Assembly (NCBI GenBank): GCA_052034865.1 | Contig: JBPOIC010000031.1 | Coordinates: 1-52,354 of the forward strand | DNA: 52,354 nucleotides | Direction: 5' to 3' | DNA from: JBPOIC01 sp052034865 | Lineage (GTDB): Bacteria > UBA10199 > JADFYH01 | Part shown: in pieces, positions 1 to 8,335 of the stretch | How the letters are laid out: each line of letters starts with the position of its first letter | Position numbering within the stretch: position 1 is the stretch's first letter | The notes under the pieces: model-generated | Databases searched by the model: none | What the model saw: only the letters and a program-made list of their open reading frames with translations | Told to the model about the DNA's origin: nothing | Program-made: the position numbers and the translations under genes

Positions 1-107
1 AAATCTGTAAGTTTCTCACTTCCGTATTTTTTCTAAGACACCTCTCTAATTCACTTTTTTAGGGAAACTATAAAGCACTCCTGGGAGAAAGCCCTCGCAA
101 ACTCAGT

Positions 108-137
108 TGTAGGGGCTTATTGCGATAAGCCCCTACA
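108..137. repeat. Perfect REP-like hairpin (13-bp arms)
   Basis: Two perfect 13-base arms beginning TGTAGGGGC flank a 4-base TGCG loop. There is no T-run on either side, so this is not a typical intrinsic terminator. The same TGTAGGGGC start appears at 16851, which suggests a dispersed palindromic repeat family (REP/MITE-like). It lies just upstream of the lytic transglycosylase gene. Confidence 0.7.
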
Positions 138-205
138 GGCACAGAGATGAAGTAAAGCGACGAGCTCAAGCTTTGGAGAATTTTTAGAAGTTTCCCCTAT
201 TCCTC

Positions 206-2230
206 ATGAAAATAAAATCCCGCACTCTTTTGCTGATTCTATTTATTATCATCCTGCTTCCCAGCTTTTCATTCGCTACGAAAAAAAATCCACCTTCAAA
301 AAATCAGGTTTCAATCCAGGAAATCTCACGTCTGATCTGGACTGGAAATTCTCATGAGGCATTTCTTCGCCTGACTTCGTCAGAAATCAAAGCCGATGGA
401 ATTTCAAGAAAACGTCTTCAGTTTTTAAAAGGATATTTGACTCTTAAAGAAGGAAAAGCCATCGACGCCCTGCCCCACTTTAAAAATATCAGCGAAAATT
501 ATTCCGAGATCGCACCGATTCTTCCTTACTATGAGGCTCGTGCTCAAAGGCTGGCAGGTTACCCTGAAGAGGCCCTCAGAATCCTGAAACCAATGTGCGA
601 CACAGGCTGTGACGCCACGCCACGTCTGGCACGCGAGTACGCTCTTTCCCTCTGCAATATGGGAAAATCATCTGACGCCCTTCAGTTCTTCGAAGCCCTG
701 TCACAAAAACATGCAAATTCGATGGAAGGCGCTTTTGCAAGAAGTGATGCGATTCAATGTGAAATCGCAAGCAAACATCTTTCGGGCGCTTATGCTCATT
801 TACGTGAGCTTTATCTTGGTGCGGTTCCGGGGATTCCAACCCATCAGCTCCAATCACTTCTGGAAATCCTACATCGAGAACAACCCAGTATTCCCAATCA
901 TTTCGAAAGCAGCGACTCACTCGCTCGAATCACTTCTCTTAAAAACCAGAGCCGGATGATTGAGGCCGCCGAAGAATTCAAACTGCTCTGGCTAAGGCTC
1001 TCGGTCCCGGAGCAAACCCTGCAAAGAGGCGCGATTGCCGAAACTTTTTTCAAAGCCCGATTTTATGCCGATGCCGCCGAACATTATGCGGTGCTATCGC
1101 AGGAACAAATCGATCCCACCATGAAGCTCGATTTGCTGGACAAACTTGCAAGCTCTTATGCCCGCTCCAATCAATTTGATTTGGCCATTCAAACCCAGCA
1201 ACAGATTCTGTCTCAGAGATCAGGCGATCAAAAATCGAAGGTGGGTTATAAAATTGCTTTTTTGCTGATGGATGCCGGTCGCTGCGAAAAAGCCATCACA
1301 GCCTTTCAGAATTTTATTCAGGATTTTCCTCAGGATGAAAAAGTGACCGACGCCTTGTGGAAAAAGGGATGGTGTGAATACCGAACAGGAAAATGGCAGG
1401 CAGCCCTGGAGGATTTTTCTCAGATTGAAAAACGTGCGCCACAATCTTCCCATGCGCAACGTCTTCAGTACTGGAAGAAAAAAATCACAAAGATTTTAGG
1501 ATCTGCTCCTGATTCATCTTCACCTTCCAAATTTCAACAAATATCCGCAACCAGTTTGCTGAGTGAAGAAGAAAAAGAGATGGGGACTAAAATAAGAACC
1601 TGCCCTGTCATTTCCAAGACATTATCCCACACGCCCCCTTCGTTTACGCTTTTGAAAAACGTAGACGCAAAAGATCAGACCCTCTTAAAGGAATTACTGG
1701 CGCTGGGGCTTTGGGAAGAATTTTCCGAATTTTATGATTTGCAAAATGACAAGAAAACTTATGATCAATCCTCTTTGGAGGAATGGATGGCTTTTTTTGC
1801 TGCACGGGAAAATCTTCCCGCGGGTTTGGTGCGCGGAATCATTATTCAGGAGAGCCGCTTTCAGACCAAAGCCCAATCAGGTGCGGGTGCGATGGGACTC
1901 ATGCAGCTCATTCCTCAAACCGCCTATGAAGTCGCCGAAGATTTGGATATCTCTTCATTTCGCTCACAGGATCTGTTTCATCCCATCATCAATTTACGAT
2001 TCGGAATCCATTACGTTGGAAAGATGATCAAGCGGTTTGAAGGAAATACGGTCCAGGCAGTGGCGGCCTACAACGCAGGTCCCGAGGCCGTAGAGCGCTG
2101 GTTAAAGCTTAGGCCACTCGCTCCCTGCGATGAATTCATCGAAGAGATCCCTTATCGTGAGACCCGCATCTATGTACAGAAAGTGATGGGAAACTGGCCA
2201 GAGGGTTCGCTGGCGATTCCTAAAATGTAG
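206..2230 (+). CDS. Lytic murein transglycosylase with TPR-rich N-terminus (Slt-type)
   Basis: Predicted exported enzyme that cleaves the beta-1,4 bond between MurNAc and GlcNAc in peptidoglycan, leaving 1,6-anhydro ends. The 674-residue protein has a Sec-type signal peptide (about residues 1-24). A long alpha-helical region with TPR-like repeats fills about residues 60-430. The C-terminal SLT (GH23) domain starts near residue 535. The catalytic glutamate is E549 in the QESRF motif, followed by GAMGLMQLIP and the AYNAGP motif. The overall plan matches Slt70, although the helical part reads as TPR. The start gives a clean signal peptide but has no obvious Shine-Dalgarno. It is transcribed alone and is convergent with the next gene. 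Confidence 0.92.
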   Translation: MKIKSRTLLLILFIIILLPSFSFATKKNPPSKNQVSIQEISRLIWTGNSHEAFLRLTSSEIKADGISRKRLQFLKGYLTLKEGKAIDALPHFKNISENYSEIAPILPYYEARAQRLAGYPEEALRILKPMCDTGCDATPRLAREYALSLCNMGKSSDALQFFEALSQKHANSMEGAFARSDAIQCEIASKHLSGAYAHLRELYLGAVPGIPTHQLQSLLEILHREQPSIPNHFESSDSLARITSLKNQSRMIEAAEEFKLLWLRLSVPEQTLQRGAIAETFFKARFYADAAEHYAVLSQEQIDPTMKLDLLDKLASSYARSNQFDLAIQTQQQILSQRSGDQKSKVGYKIAFLLMDAGRCEKAITAFQNFIQDFPQDEKVTDALWKKGWCEYRTGKWQAALEDFSQIEKRAPQSSHAQRLQYWKKKITKILGSAPDSSSPSKFQQISATSLLSEEEKEMGTKIRTCPVISKTLSHTPPSFTLLKNVDAKDQTLLKELLALGLWEEFSEFYDLQNDKKTYDQSSLEEWMAFFAARENLPAGLVRGIIIQESRFQTKAQSGAGAMGLMQLIPQTAYEVAEDLDISSFRSQDLFHPIINLRFGIHYVGKMIKRFEGNTVQAVAAYNAGPEAVERWLKLRPLAPCDEFIEEIPYRETRIYVQKVMGNWPEGSLAIPKM

Positions 2231-2278
2231 CGCACACACGTTGCGAGCAGAAATTCCTTTCTCACTCAAAATAATTTT

Positions 2279-2530
2279 TTAAGACTGAAGAATCACGTGG
2301 TCGATCTTATGATACGGAATAAACAAGGTCGATTGAGAGGAGTCTTTCTCCATCCCTTTTTCGGATCCCACACTTTTTACCGCCAAAACAATTCCGCCCG
2401 CATTTTCCTGAAGCACCTTCCCAATCAATCGAAAAATTTGCTCAGAACCCGCCCGTGTTTTTCCATCTTCTCGACTGGATATGGAAAGAAGATGTGTATT
2501 TAGCAAAACTTCTACATTTTGATCTTTCAT
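2279..2530 (-). CDS. Conserved-looking small protein, function unknown
   Basis: I do not recognise the family. The 83-residue soluble protein alternates beta-like stretches (VEVLLNTHLLSI, GGIVLAVKSV, STLFIPYHKIDHVIL), reminiscent of a small beta-barrel such as an Sm-like or PRC-like fold; that is inference only. The ATG at 2530 is preferred over an upstream TTG because GAGGA lies just before it. It follows dgt by 87 bases on the same strand, so it may be the last gene of the que-dgt operon. It ends 49 bases from the convergent transglycosylase gene. Confidence 0.6.
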   Translation of the reverse strand: MKDQNVEVLLNTHLLSISSREDGKTRAGSEQIFRLIGKVLQENAGGIVLAVKSVGSEKGMEKDSSQSTLFIPYHKIDHVILQS

Positions 2531-2617
2531 AGATCCTCGCAATTTAAAGAATAATTATAATGATGCTTGGGTGATGATTTTTTCCAAAAGATTTTGACCT
2601 AATGGACATTAATCAAT

Positions 2618-3760
2618 TTAAACCCGCGCATGTGGATCAAACAACTTACTATGTTCATCCAGAGCAAACCGATCGGTCATCCCAGCGATATAATCACAGA
2701 TCACACGATAAGAATCTTCTTCTTTGGTTTTTAAATAAATCTCGGTGGGTAAAATTTTTGGGTTTTGGGTGTAAATTTGAAAAAGATCTTTCAGAATCCG
2801 ATTCCCCTTTTCGGCCATTCTCTCAACTCGGTAATGACGATATAAATTCGAAAAGAGAAATTTTTTAAGCTCAATCACTTTTTTCTGAACGGATGAGCTA
2901 AACCCTGCCAATTTTTCTCCACGTTCGCTCACATCACTTCGCGATTCTATTTTTTGAGAAATCAAATTTTGGTTCGTCTGCTCCACCAGATCCAAAACCA
3001 ATGAGTTTATGAGTGATTTGATGGTTTCATGAATTCGAAAGGATTCCCCTTCATCCTTTGGCATTGATTCATAAATTTCCTGCCAGATGGGAAGCTGCTT
3101 TAACTGATCCAGGGTAATGAGTTGCGAGCGTAATCCATCATCCAGATCGTGGTTATTATAGGCAATTTCATCGGCCAGATTCACGACCTGCGCTTCCAGA
3201 CTCGGGGCACCTTCACGAGTAATGCGCCTCTTCGGAGCGACACTATACTCGCGAAAGTGTTTCGAAATGCCATGTAAAACTTCATAGCTTAAATTCAACC
3301 CAGGAAAGGAAGAATACGGCTGTTCCAGCACAGCCACCACTCTCAATGACTGCCGATTGTGCTCAAATCCACCGTGCTCTTGCATGAGCTGATTAATCAC
3401 ATCCTGCCCTGAATGACCAAATGGCGGATGACCCAAATCGTGAGAGAGAGCAATTGCCTCGGCAAGATCTTCATTGAGTTTTAAAATTCGCGCAATGGTG
3501 CGGGATATCTGTGCCGTTTCGAGGGTATGGGTGAGACGGGTGCGATAGTGATCCCCTTCATGGTTCACAAAGACCTGCGTCTTATACTCGAGGCGTCGAA
3601 AGGCTTTAGAGTGGATAATACGATCACGGTCTCTCTGAAAACGTGTGCGGTAAGGATGCTCGGGCTCACTGTATTCGCGGCCAATCGAAGCCCCCGAATG
3701 CGAGGCATAGGGGGCCAGAACGGTTTTTTCCAGGCTTTCAAACTCTTCGCGTGTCCGCAT
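2618..3760 (-). CDS. dgt: dGTPase-like deoxyguanosinetriphosphate triphosphohydrolase
   Basis: HD-domain hydrolase that removes triphosphate from dGTP or other dNTPs, lowering nucleotide pools. The 380-residue protein shows the metal-binding set expected of the family: H78 in RLTH, the H107-D108 doublet in SHDLGHPPFGH, and D197 in NLADEIAYNNHD. The length fits the shorter dGTPase-like subfamily rather than the roughly 505-residue E. coli Dgt. The ATG lies 4 bases after the queE stop, so the two are translated from one message. Grouping a guanine-nucleotide hydrolase with genes that consume GTP-derived precursors may be meaningful, but no direct link is shown. Nucleotide specificity cannot be read from sequence. 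Confidence 0.9.
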   Translation of the reverse strand: MRTREEFESLEKTVLAPYASHSGASIGREYSEPEHPYRTRFQRDRDRIIHSKAFRRLEYKTQVFVNHEGDHYRTRLTHTLETAQISRTIARILKLNEDLAEAIALSHDLGHPPFGHSGQDVINQLMQEHGGFEHNRQSLRVVAVLEQPYSSFPGLNLSYEVLHGISKHFREYSVAPKRRITREGAPSLEAQVVNLADEIAYNNHDLDDGLRSQLITLDQLKQLPIWQEIYESMPKDEGESFRIHETIKSLINSLVLDLVEQTNQNLISQKIESRSDVSERGEKLAGFSSSVQKKVIELKKFLFSNLYRHYRVERMAEKGNRILKDLFQIYTQNPKILPTEIYLKTKEEDSYRVICDYIAGMTDRFALDEHSKLFDPHARV

Positions 3761-3764
3761 GATT

Positions 3765-4499
3765 TTATAAAACTCCCATTAATTTGTGCACTTGAGGAAT
3801 CACTCTTAAGTGTTTGTGAAGGGTAGAAGCCAGATGGAGTAAATCAACCAGATGGGTTCTAGAAATTAAATCATGAAAATTTTTTGTTTCTGAAACCGGC
3901 TGAAGAATTACAACCTCCTCGGGACAGCTCTCCTTCACCAGATTTAAAGCCTGCTTTAACTCCTCTCCCTTGGTTTCTTCCGTCAGAACAATTTTGACAT
4001 AACTCTCAGGACTTTCGGGCAGGAGCTTTAAAAAAGCCTGATGTTCTTTCCACCAAACTCCCGTTTTGGCAGAGCTGGGCAGCTTGATATCCATACTCAC
4101 CGTGTGAATCCAGGACTGAATGCGTTTAAACGCTTCTGGCAACACTCCGTTCGTCTCAAGTAAAAATCTATGGGATGAAAAAACAGTTGGCAACCAACGT
4201 TCCAAAAAATCCACCTGTTGGAGAGGTTCACCCCCCGTCAAACTGACATAAGGATCTGAGAAGTGTTTCAGCCATTGGGTGAGATTCGTCTGAGATATGG
4301 GATTGGGAAAGACTTCCCATCGATTTGAAAAAGACTCGACTTCAACTTTAAACTCCGGACGTCTTGCAAAACTTTCCGGCGTATCACACCAGCGGCATTT
4401 CAAATCGCAGGCCTGAAAACGCACAAAGGTTTGGCGTTCTCCGAGACGAAGCCCCTCCCCTTGAGTTGAAGAAAAAATTTCAACAAGCCTTGCTTCCAT
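3765..4499 (-). CDS. queE: 7-carboxy-7-deazaguanine synthase
   Basis: Radical SAM enzyme converting 6-carboxy-tetrahydropterin to 7-carboxy-7-deazaguanine, a step toward preQ0, queuosine and related bases. The 244-residue protein has the three-cysteine cluster motif at C31, C35 and C38 (CDLKCRWC), preceded by the family start EIFSSTQGEG that binds substrate and SAM. The SLTGGEPL segment is the SAM-binding GGE motif. It sits between DUF366 (7-base gap) and dgt (4-base gap) and downstream of queC in one leftward operon. QueD and GTP cyclohydrolase are not in the window. Confidence 0.93.
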   Translation of the reverse strand: MEARLVEIFSSTQGEGLRLGERQTFVRFQACDLKCRWCDTPESFARRPEFKVEVESFSNRWEVFPNPISQTNLTQWLKHFSDPYVSLTGGEPLQQVDFLERWLPTVFSSHRFLLETNGVLPEAFKRIQSWIHTVSMDIKLPSSAKTGVWWKEHQAFLKLLPESPESYVKIVLTEETKGEELKQALNLVKESCPEEVVILQPVSETKNFHDLISRTHLVDLLHLASTLHKHLRVIPQVHKLMGVL

Positions 4500-4506
4500 G
4501 AACTCC

Positions 4507-5073
4507 TCACTTCACTCCACGCACCTTCGATGCAGCCCGCCAGGAGGATTCGACTTCCTGGACATAGTTTGTCAAAACACTTTGACCAACCTCCACCGGA
4601 TCAATTTGATAATCTTCCAATCCTTTTGTTGGGACAGGGGTATGACGAGAAGAGATATTGATTCCAGCATGAATCACTCCAGAGACGGGTGTGATCGTTG
4701 CAATCGACACATTCAGTTTGTAAATCCCTTCATATAAATCATCGCCTTTGCGATTTAGAAAAAGTGTAGGAAGGCGATGCAGGATCTCATCTTTAATCGT
4801 CACGATGAGCAAACGTTGATAAAAAACCAAAGATGATAACGGCGTTTCAAAAAGCTCTATCAAAAAATGCAGCATCTTTTCAGAATAGATGGGCGCCTTT
4901 TTTTTAACATCTTCTAAATCGACCATTTCGGTCAGATCGACCTTACACGGTCCCACAAATCCAACTATCGCATCTCCCAGAAGATCGGTTTTGTCGTATA
5001 TGAAATGTGAGCGCAGCTCATTCCCAGTGTAGGTCATTTCTTCTGACAACCAGTGTGTGGATAATTTACGCAT
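4507..5073 (-). CDS. DUF366 family protein in the queuosine operon
   Basis: 188-residue protein that resembles the DUF366 (COG2029) family, described mainly from archaea; recognition is by overall pattern and is not certain. Visible features are an N-terminal SEEMTYTGNELRSHF segment, a central LPTLFLNRKGDDLYEGIYKLNVSIAT block and a histidine-rich GVIHAGINISSRHTPVP stretch. No catalytic motif that I can name is present. The start overlaps the 3' end of queC by 8 bases and the stop is 7 bases before queE. This strongly implies co-translation and a role in 7-deazaguanine metabolism, but the reaction is unknown. It could substitute for a missing pathway enzyme or handle a pterin or deazaguanine intermediate. 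Confidence 0.7.
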   Translation of the reverse strand: MRKLSTHWLSEEMTYTGNELRSHFIYDKTDLLGDAIVGFVGPCKVDLTEMVDLEDVKKKAPIYSEKMLHFLIELFETPLSSLVFYQRLLIVTIKDEILHRLPTLFLNRKGDDLYEGIYKLNVSIATITPVSGVIHAGINISSRHTPVPTKGLEDYQIDPVEVGQSVLTNYVQEVESSWRAASKVRGVK

Positions 5074-5779
5074 CCAGAAAACTCCCCTCCTTAAAACAGG
5101 CCTTCATACGCTTCTGGATTCCGGCCTTTTGATAGGCTCGAATAGATCTCATGCACGACTCACACTGACCACACATTTTTTCTTCACCCGTATAACAACT
5201 CCAGAGGATTTCAAAAGGGACGTTTCTTTTAAGACCTGCTTGCACAATTTCTGATTTGTCCATGGATTGAGTTAAAGAAAGAACTCGGGGATGTACCTGG
5301 GTTGAATAGGCAAGGCTGTGAGTAATCGCTTCATTAAACTCGGAAGAATTGTCGGGGAATGTCATCGCCTCTTCGCGATTAAAACCGGTGAGTATGATTT
5401 CTGCCTGCAGCTGATCGGCAAAGCAGCCCGCAATGTTGATCAATAAACCATTTCGATTGGGGACCCAAACCGCGCGGGCACTATGATCGGTGAGTTTGAG
5501 ATTATCCAGTTCTGAAAGAGATAGTTGAGGAAGGCTGGATTTTAAATCCGTAAGGGCCGAAGTGCTGATTTTTTCAAGCCAGGGGAGTGAGATAATTTGA
5601 TGAATAATTCCGAGATTTTCACAAATCTTTTGTGCTGCGGCTATCTCTCGAGCAGCCGCACGCTGGCCATAGTCGAAGGTGAGAGCGAGAACGAAAGAAA
5701 ATTCCTGAGCTCCTAGATAAAGGCTGACAGCAGAATCCAGTCCACCCGACAATATTGAAATAGCGCGCTTTATTCCCAT
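5066..5779 (-). CDS. queC: 7-cyano-7-deazaguanine (preQ0) synthase
   Basis: ATP-dependent enzyme that turns 7-carboxy-7-deazaguanine into the nitrile preQ0, using ammonia. The 237-residue protein opens with the PP-loop SGGLDS (residues 11-16) that binds ATP pyrophosphate. It ends with the zinc site C195, C203, C206 and C209 (SCYTGEE then CGQCESC). Length and both motifs are canonical. It is the first gene of the leftward queC-DUF366-queE-dgt group and its 3' end overlaps DUF366 by 8 bases. The promoter must lie in the short gap up to the phasin-gene terminator at 5845-5880. Confidence 0.95.
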   Translation of the reverse strand: MGIKRAISILSGGLDSAVSLYLGAQEFSFVLALTFDYGQRAAAREIAAAQKICENLGIIHQIISLPWLEKISTSALTDLKSSLPQLSLSELDNLKLTDHSARAVWVPNRNGLLINIAGCFADQLQAEIILTGFNREEAMTFPDNSSEFNEAITHSLAYSTQVHPRVLSLTQSMDKSEIVQAGLKRNVPFEILWSCYTGEEKMCGQCESCMRSIRAYQKAGIQKRMKACFKEGSFLDA

Positions 5780-5844
5780 AGAATTTTTCGTATCGCAGTC
5801 ACTTTGAAGAAATCAATGAACAAACTTTTATCGCAGAAGAAAAT

Positions 5845-5880
5845 AAAAAAGGGCCGCCCCTTTCGGAGCAAGCCCTTTTT
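5845..5880 (-). terminator. Rho-independent terminator after the phasin-like gene
   Basis: On the minus strand AAAAAGGGC pairs with GCCCTTTTT across a 17-base loop, and the 3' arm runs into a T-tract. It lies 25 bases past the stop of the phasin-like gene and upstream of queC, isolating the two units. The A-rich 5' arm also makes it usable in the other direction. Confidence 0.75.
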
Positions 5881-5904
5881 CGAGGGAGGTAAGATTGTAA
5901 CTAC

Positions 5905-6447
5905 TTAGGCCGCTTTGTGACCCGAGAGTGTATGAATTTTCTTCTCAAGTCCTATAATTCTCTTCTCCAGTTTGCCAACCTCATGCTGGGTAGGAATGCT
6001 TAAGATGGATAACAAACCGTTTTTGGTATTTTCTGCTTTACTCTTGGCCTTTGAGAGCATCTCACTTTTCTCTAAGGTTTCAACAAAGGTATCTAAACTT
6101 CTACGACCTTCCTTTAATAATTTCTTCGCATTAAAGCCATTTGGAGAGATCTCAAGGCTGCTCACCTTGGTTACCACATCATCTGCAAGCTTACGTATCT
6201 CTCTCTCCAAATCTCCTGTTCTCTCTTGAGCTTTTGCATAAAGATCTGTTTTCTTAACTTTCTTAAGAACCTCATCAAAATTCTGTTTTAGCTCTTTTCC
6301 GGATTTCTCGCCTTGTTTTATCAGTCGTTTCAGCACAGTTTCTACTTCCGTTTCGAGTCGATTAAAAATTTGGTTGATCCTGTTTATTTGATCTTTAATT
6401 GGATCGTAATTTTGAGACTTAACCTTCTTACCCTTTACTGTAGCCAT
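5905..6447 (-). CDS. Phasin-like coiled-coil protein
   Basis: 180-residue, lysine- and glutamate-rich protein that is almost entirely amphipathic helix, with long heptad-like stretches (NRLETEVETVLKRLIKQ, DLEREIRKLADDV, KLEKRIIGLEKKIHTL). This resembles the polyhydroxyalkanoate granule-associated (phasin, PhaF/PhaI-like) family, but no PHA synthase is in the window. A general coiled-coil or DNA-associated role is therefore also possible. The ATG at 6447 is chosen because GGGAGG lies 5 bases upstream and because a predicted promoter maps between it and the longer upstream reading-frame start. It stands alone with its own promoter and terminator. Confidence 0.72.
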   Translation of the reverse strand: MATVKGKKVKSQNYDPIKDQINRINQIFNRLETEVETVLKRLIKQGEKSGKELKQNFDEVLKKVKKTDLYAKAQERTGDLEREIRKLADDVVTKVSSLEISPNGFNAKKLLKEGRRSLDTFVETLEKSEMLSKAKSKAENTKNGLLSILSIPTQHEVGKLEKRIIGLEKKIHTLSGHKAA

Positions 6448-6513
6448 ATAACCTCCCTTTCTCAATTTGAGCTTTCTCTCTTCTTCGCTGGATCTAACTA
6501 CTTTCTTTGTGTG

Positions 6514-6541
6514 AACTAACACGATGCGTCATGGATGTCAA
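6514..6541 (-). promoter_or_regulatory. Candidate promoter of the phasin-like gene
   Basis: A perfect TTGACA -35 box (6541-6536) is followed after 16 bases by TTAGTT (6519-6514), which is a poor -10. The predicted start would give a leader of about 60 bases before the ATG at 6447. The strong -35 and good gene position support it; the weak -10 lowers confidence. Confidence 0.4.
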
Positions 6542-6587
6542 CGAACGTTTTCCAGGTTTTAGCTTTCTCTGAAAGTGGATCAGAATT

Positions 6588-8312
6588 TTATGATGGAAGA
6601 TCCAGAAGGCGAAGCTGAATACTTTTTCTTCCCTGCCATTCATTATATTCACATGAAAATAAGCATTCCTGAATATAACTCATTCGATCTTCCTGATCCG
6701 CCATGCCAAAGGCTATCAGATCGAAAAGTTGGGCGCCTAACTGAATATTGGCTTTAAGATGATTTTCACCAACTCGTCTTTGATTTGAAACTTTCAGATT
6801 TTTTCCCCAAAACACTGGCTCGGCATTCCCTTGACCGAAGGGTTCCAGAACTTCAAGTTGATCCACAAGCTTTGAATCAATTCCATCCGTCACAATGACG
6901 TCCACTTTTTGAATGGGAGTAAATTGCTCTTCGCTTAAACGATCTTTGACCTTCTGATCAAATACCTGCGCAAATTGCTGATGATTTGAGTTTAATAAGG
7001 TTAACCCGGCTGCATAGCGGTGTCCGCCAAAAGTTTTCAGATAATCCGCACTTTCTTTTAACACCTGATAAAGATCCAACCCTGCAATCGAACGAGCCGA
7101 GCAACGAATACTCTCCCCCTCCAGCATTCCTATAATGGCTGGCAAATAATAGCGCTCAACCAAACGGCTGGCGACAATCCCCACCACTCCGACATGCCAA
7201 TTTGTATCAAAGAGAAAAATGGATTTTTTCTGATTTGGAAGAAGCTCCTCTTCAACCCGTTTGCAGGCTTCCAAAACGATTGCTTCTTCCAGGGCTTGAC
7301 GTTCGCGGTTAGCATCGTCAAGCGCTATTGCCTGCTTGCGTGCATAAGCAGCGTCGGTTGTTGTCAGCATTTCAAAACCAACCCGAGCAGAATTTAGACG
7401 ACCTGCAGCGTTAATCCGAGGACCAAGTCTGAATCCCACCTGCCCGGGGGCTACTCTTCCACGAACTCCTGCTATTTCTTTAAGAGCAACAATTCCAGGA
7501 TTTTGGCTCCACTCCAAAACTTCAAGCCCAGCCTTCACTAAAATACGGTTCTGACCGGTAAGAGGAACCAAATCTGCAATTGTACCTAAGGCCACCAGAT
7601 CGAGATATTGTTTTAAATTGGGCTCTAGTCTGTTTTCGAAATAACCCAATTTGCGCAAATGACTTCGAAAGGCCATGGCGAACTGAAAAGCCACCCCTAC
7701 TCCAGAAAGCTCCTTGTACGGATAAAGACAGCCTTCCTGTTTGGGATTGAGCACTGCCACTGCAAAGGGTAAAGTCGGAGGAACCTGATGGTGATCGATA
7801 ATGATGAGATCCAGGCCCAACTCCTGAGCACGTCTGGCCTGATCGACCGAACCAATCCCATTGTCGACGGTGATGATTAAATGTCGCCCACGTTCTTTTA
7901 ATTCTTCCAAGGCCTTAAAATTGAGGCCGTATCCTTCCTGAACCCGATGCGGAATATAAACATCGACCTCGGCTCCCAAAGACTTTAAAAAAAGATAAAG
8001 CAGGGCACTACCCGTCGTTCCATCCACGTCATAGTCACCATAGATGGTTATTTTTTCATGGCTACTCAAAGCCTTCTCCACGCGCATCACGGCCTTATCC
8101 ATATCTTTCATTAAAAAGGGATTGGCGAGTTTATCAAGGGTTGGCTTGAGAAAGGACTGAGCCGCTTCGGGAGTTGAATAGCCACGATTAATCAGAATTT
8201 GAGCGATGAAAGGATGGAGATTGAGCTCTTTTACGAGCAAATCCGCCAGGTCTTTTTGATCTGGATATAAAATCCAGTGCTTTAACCGACGTACGTACTT
8301 CATCATATCCAA
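6588..8312 (-). CDS. recJ: Single-stranded-DNA-specific 5'-3' exonuclease RecJ
   Basis: Exonuclease of recombination and mismatch repair that degrades single-stranded DNA 5' to 3'. The 574-residue length matches E. coli RecJ (577). DHH-superfamily motifs are visible: DYDVDG at residues 93-98, the VDNGIGS motif near 149 and the diagnostic DHH at 173-175. The GGHRYAAG motif of the DHHA1 domain lies about residue 430, followed by the C-terminal OB-fold region. It follows secF by 23 bases on the same strand, so it is probably the last gene of the yajC-secD-secF-recJ transcription unit; that order is common in related bacteria. Confidence 0.95.
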   Translation of the reverse strand: MDMMKYVRRLKHWILYPDQKDLADLLVKELNLHPFIAQILINRGYSTPEAAQSFLKPTLDKLANPFLMKDMDKAVMRVEKALSSHEKITIYGDYDVDGTTGSALLYLFLKSLGAEVDVYIPHRVQEGYGLNFKALEELKERGRHLIITVDNGIGSVDQARRAQELGLDLIIIDHHQVPPTLPFAVAVLNPKQEGCLYPYKELSGVGVAFQFAMAFRSHLRKLGYFENRLEPNLKQYLDLVALGTIADLVPLTGQNRILVKAGLEVLEWSQNPGIVALKEIAGVRGRVAPGQVGFRLGPRINAAGRLNSARVGFEMLTTTDAAYARKQAIALDDANRERQALEEAIVLEACKRVEEELLPNQKKSIFLFDTNWHVGVVGIVASRLVERYYLPAIIGMLEGESIRCSARSIAGLDLYQVLKESADYLKTFGGHRYAAGLTLLNSNHQQFAQVFDQKVKDRLSEEQFTPIQKVDVIVTDGIDSKLVDQLEVLEPFGQGNAEPVFWGKNLKVSNQRRVGENHLKANIQLGAQLFDLIAFGMADQEDRMSYIQECLFSCEYNEWQGRKSIQLRLLDLPS

Positions 8313-8335
8313 TTAAACAGGAATGAATGGAAAAT

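Noticed and set aside
576..920. Open frame opposite the lytic transglycosylase gene
   Set aside because: Entirely inside a well-supported gene, with no conserved motif or ribosome site.
2279..2542. Hfq or other named Sm protein
   Set aside because: Only a vague beta-barrel impression; no Sm1 or Sm2 motif could be matched.
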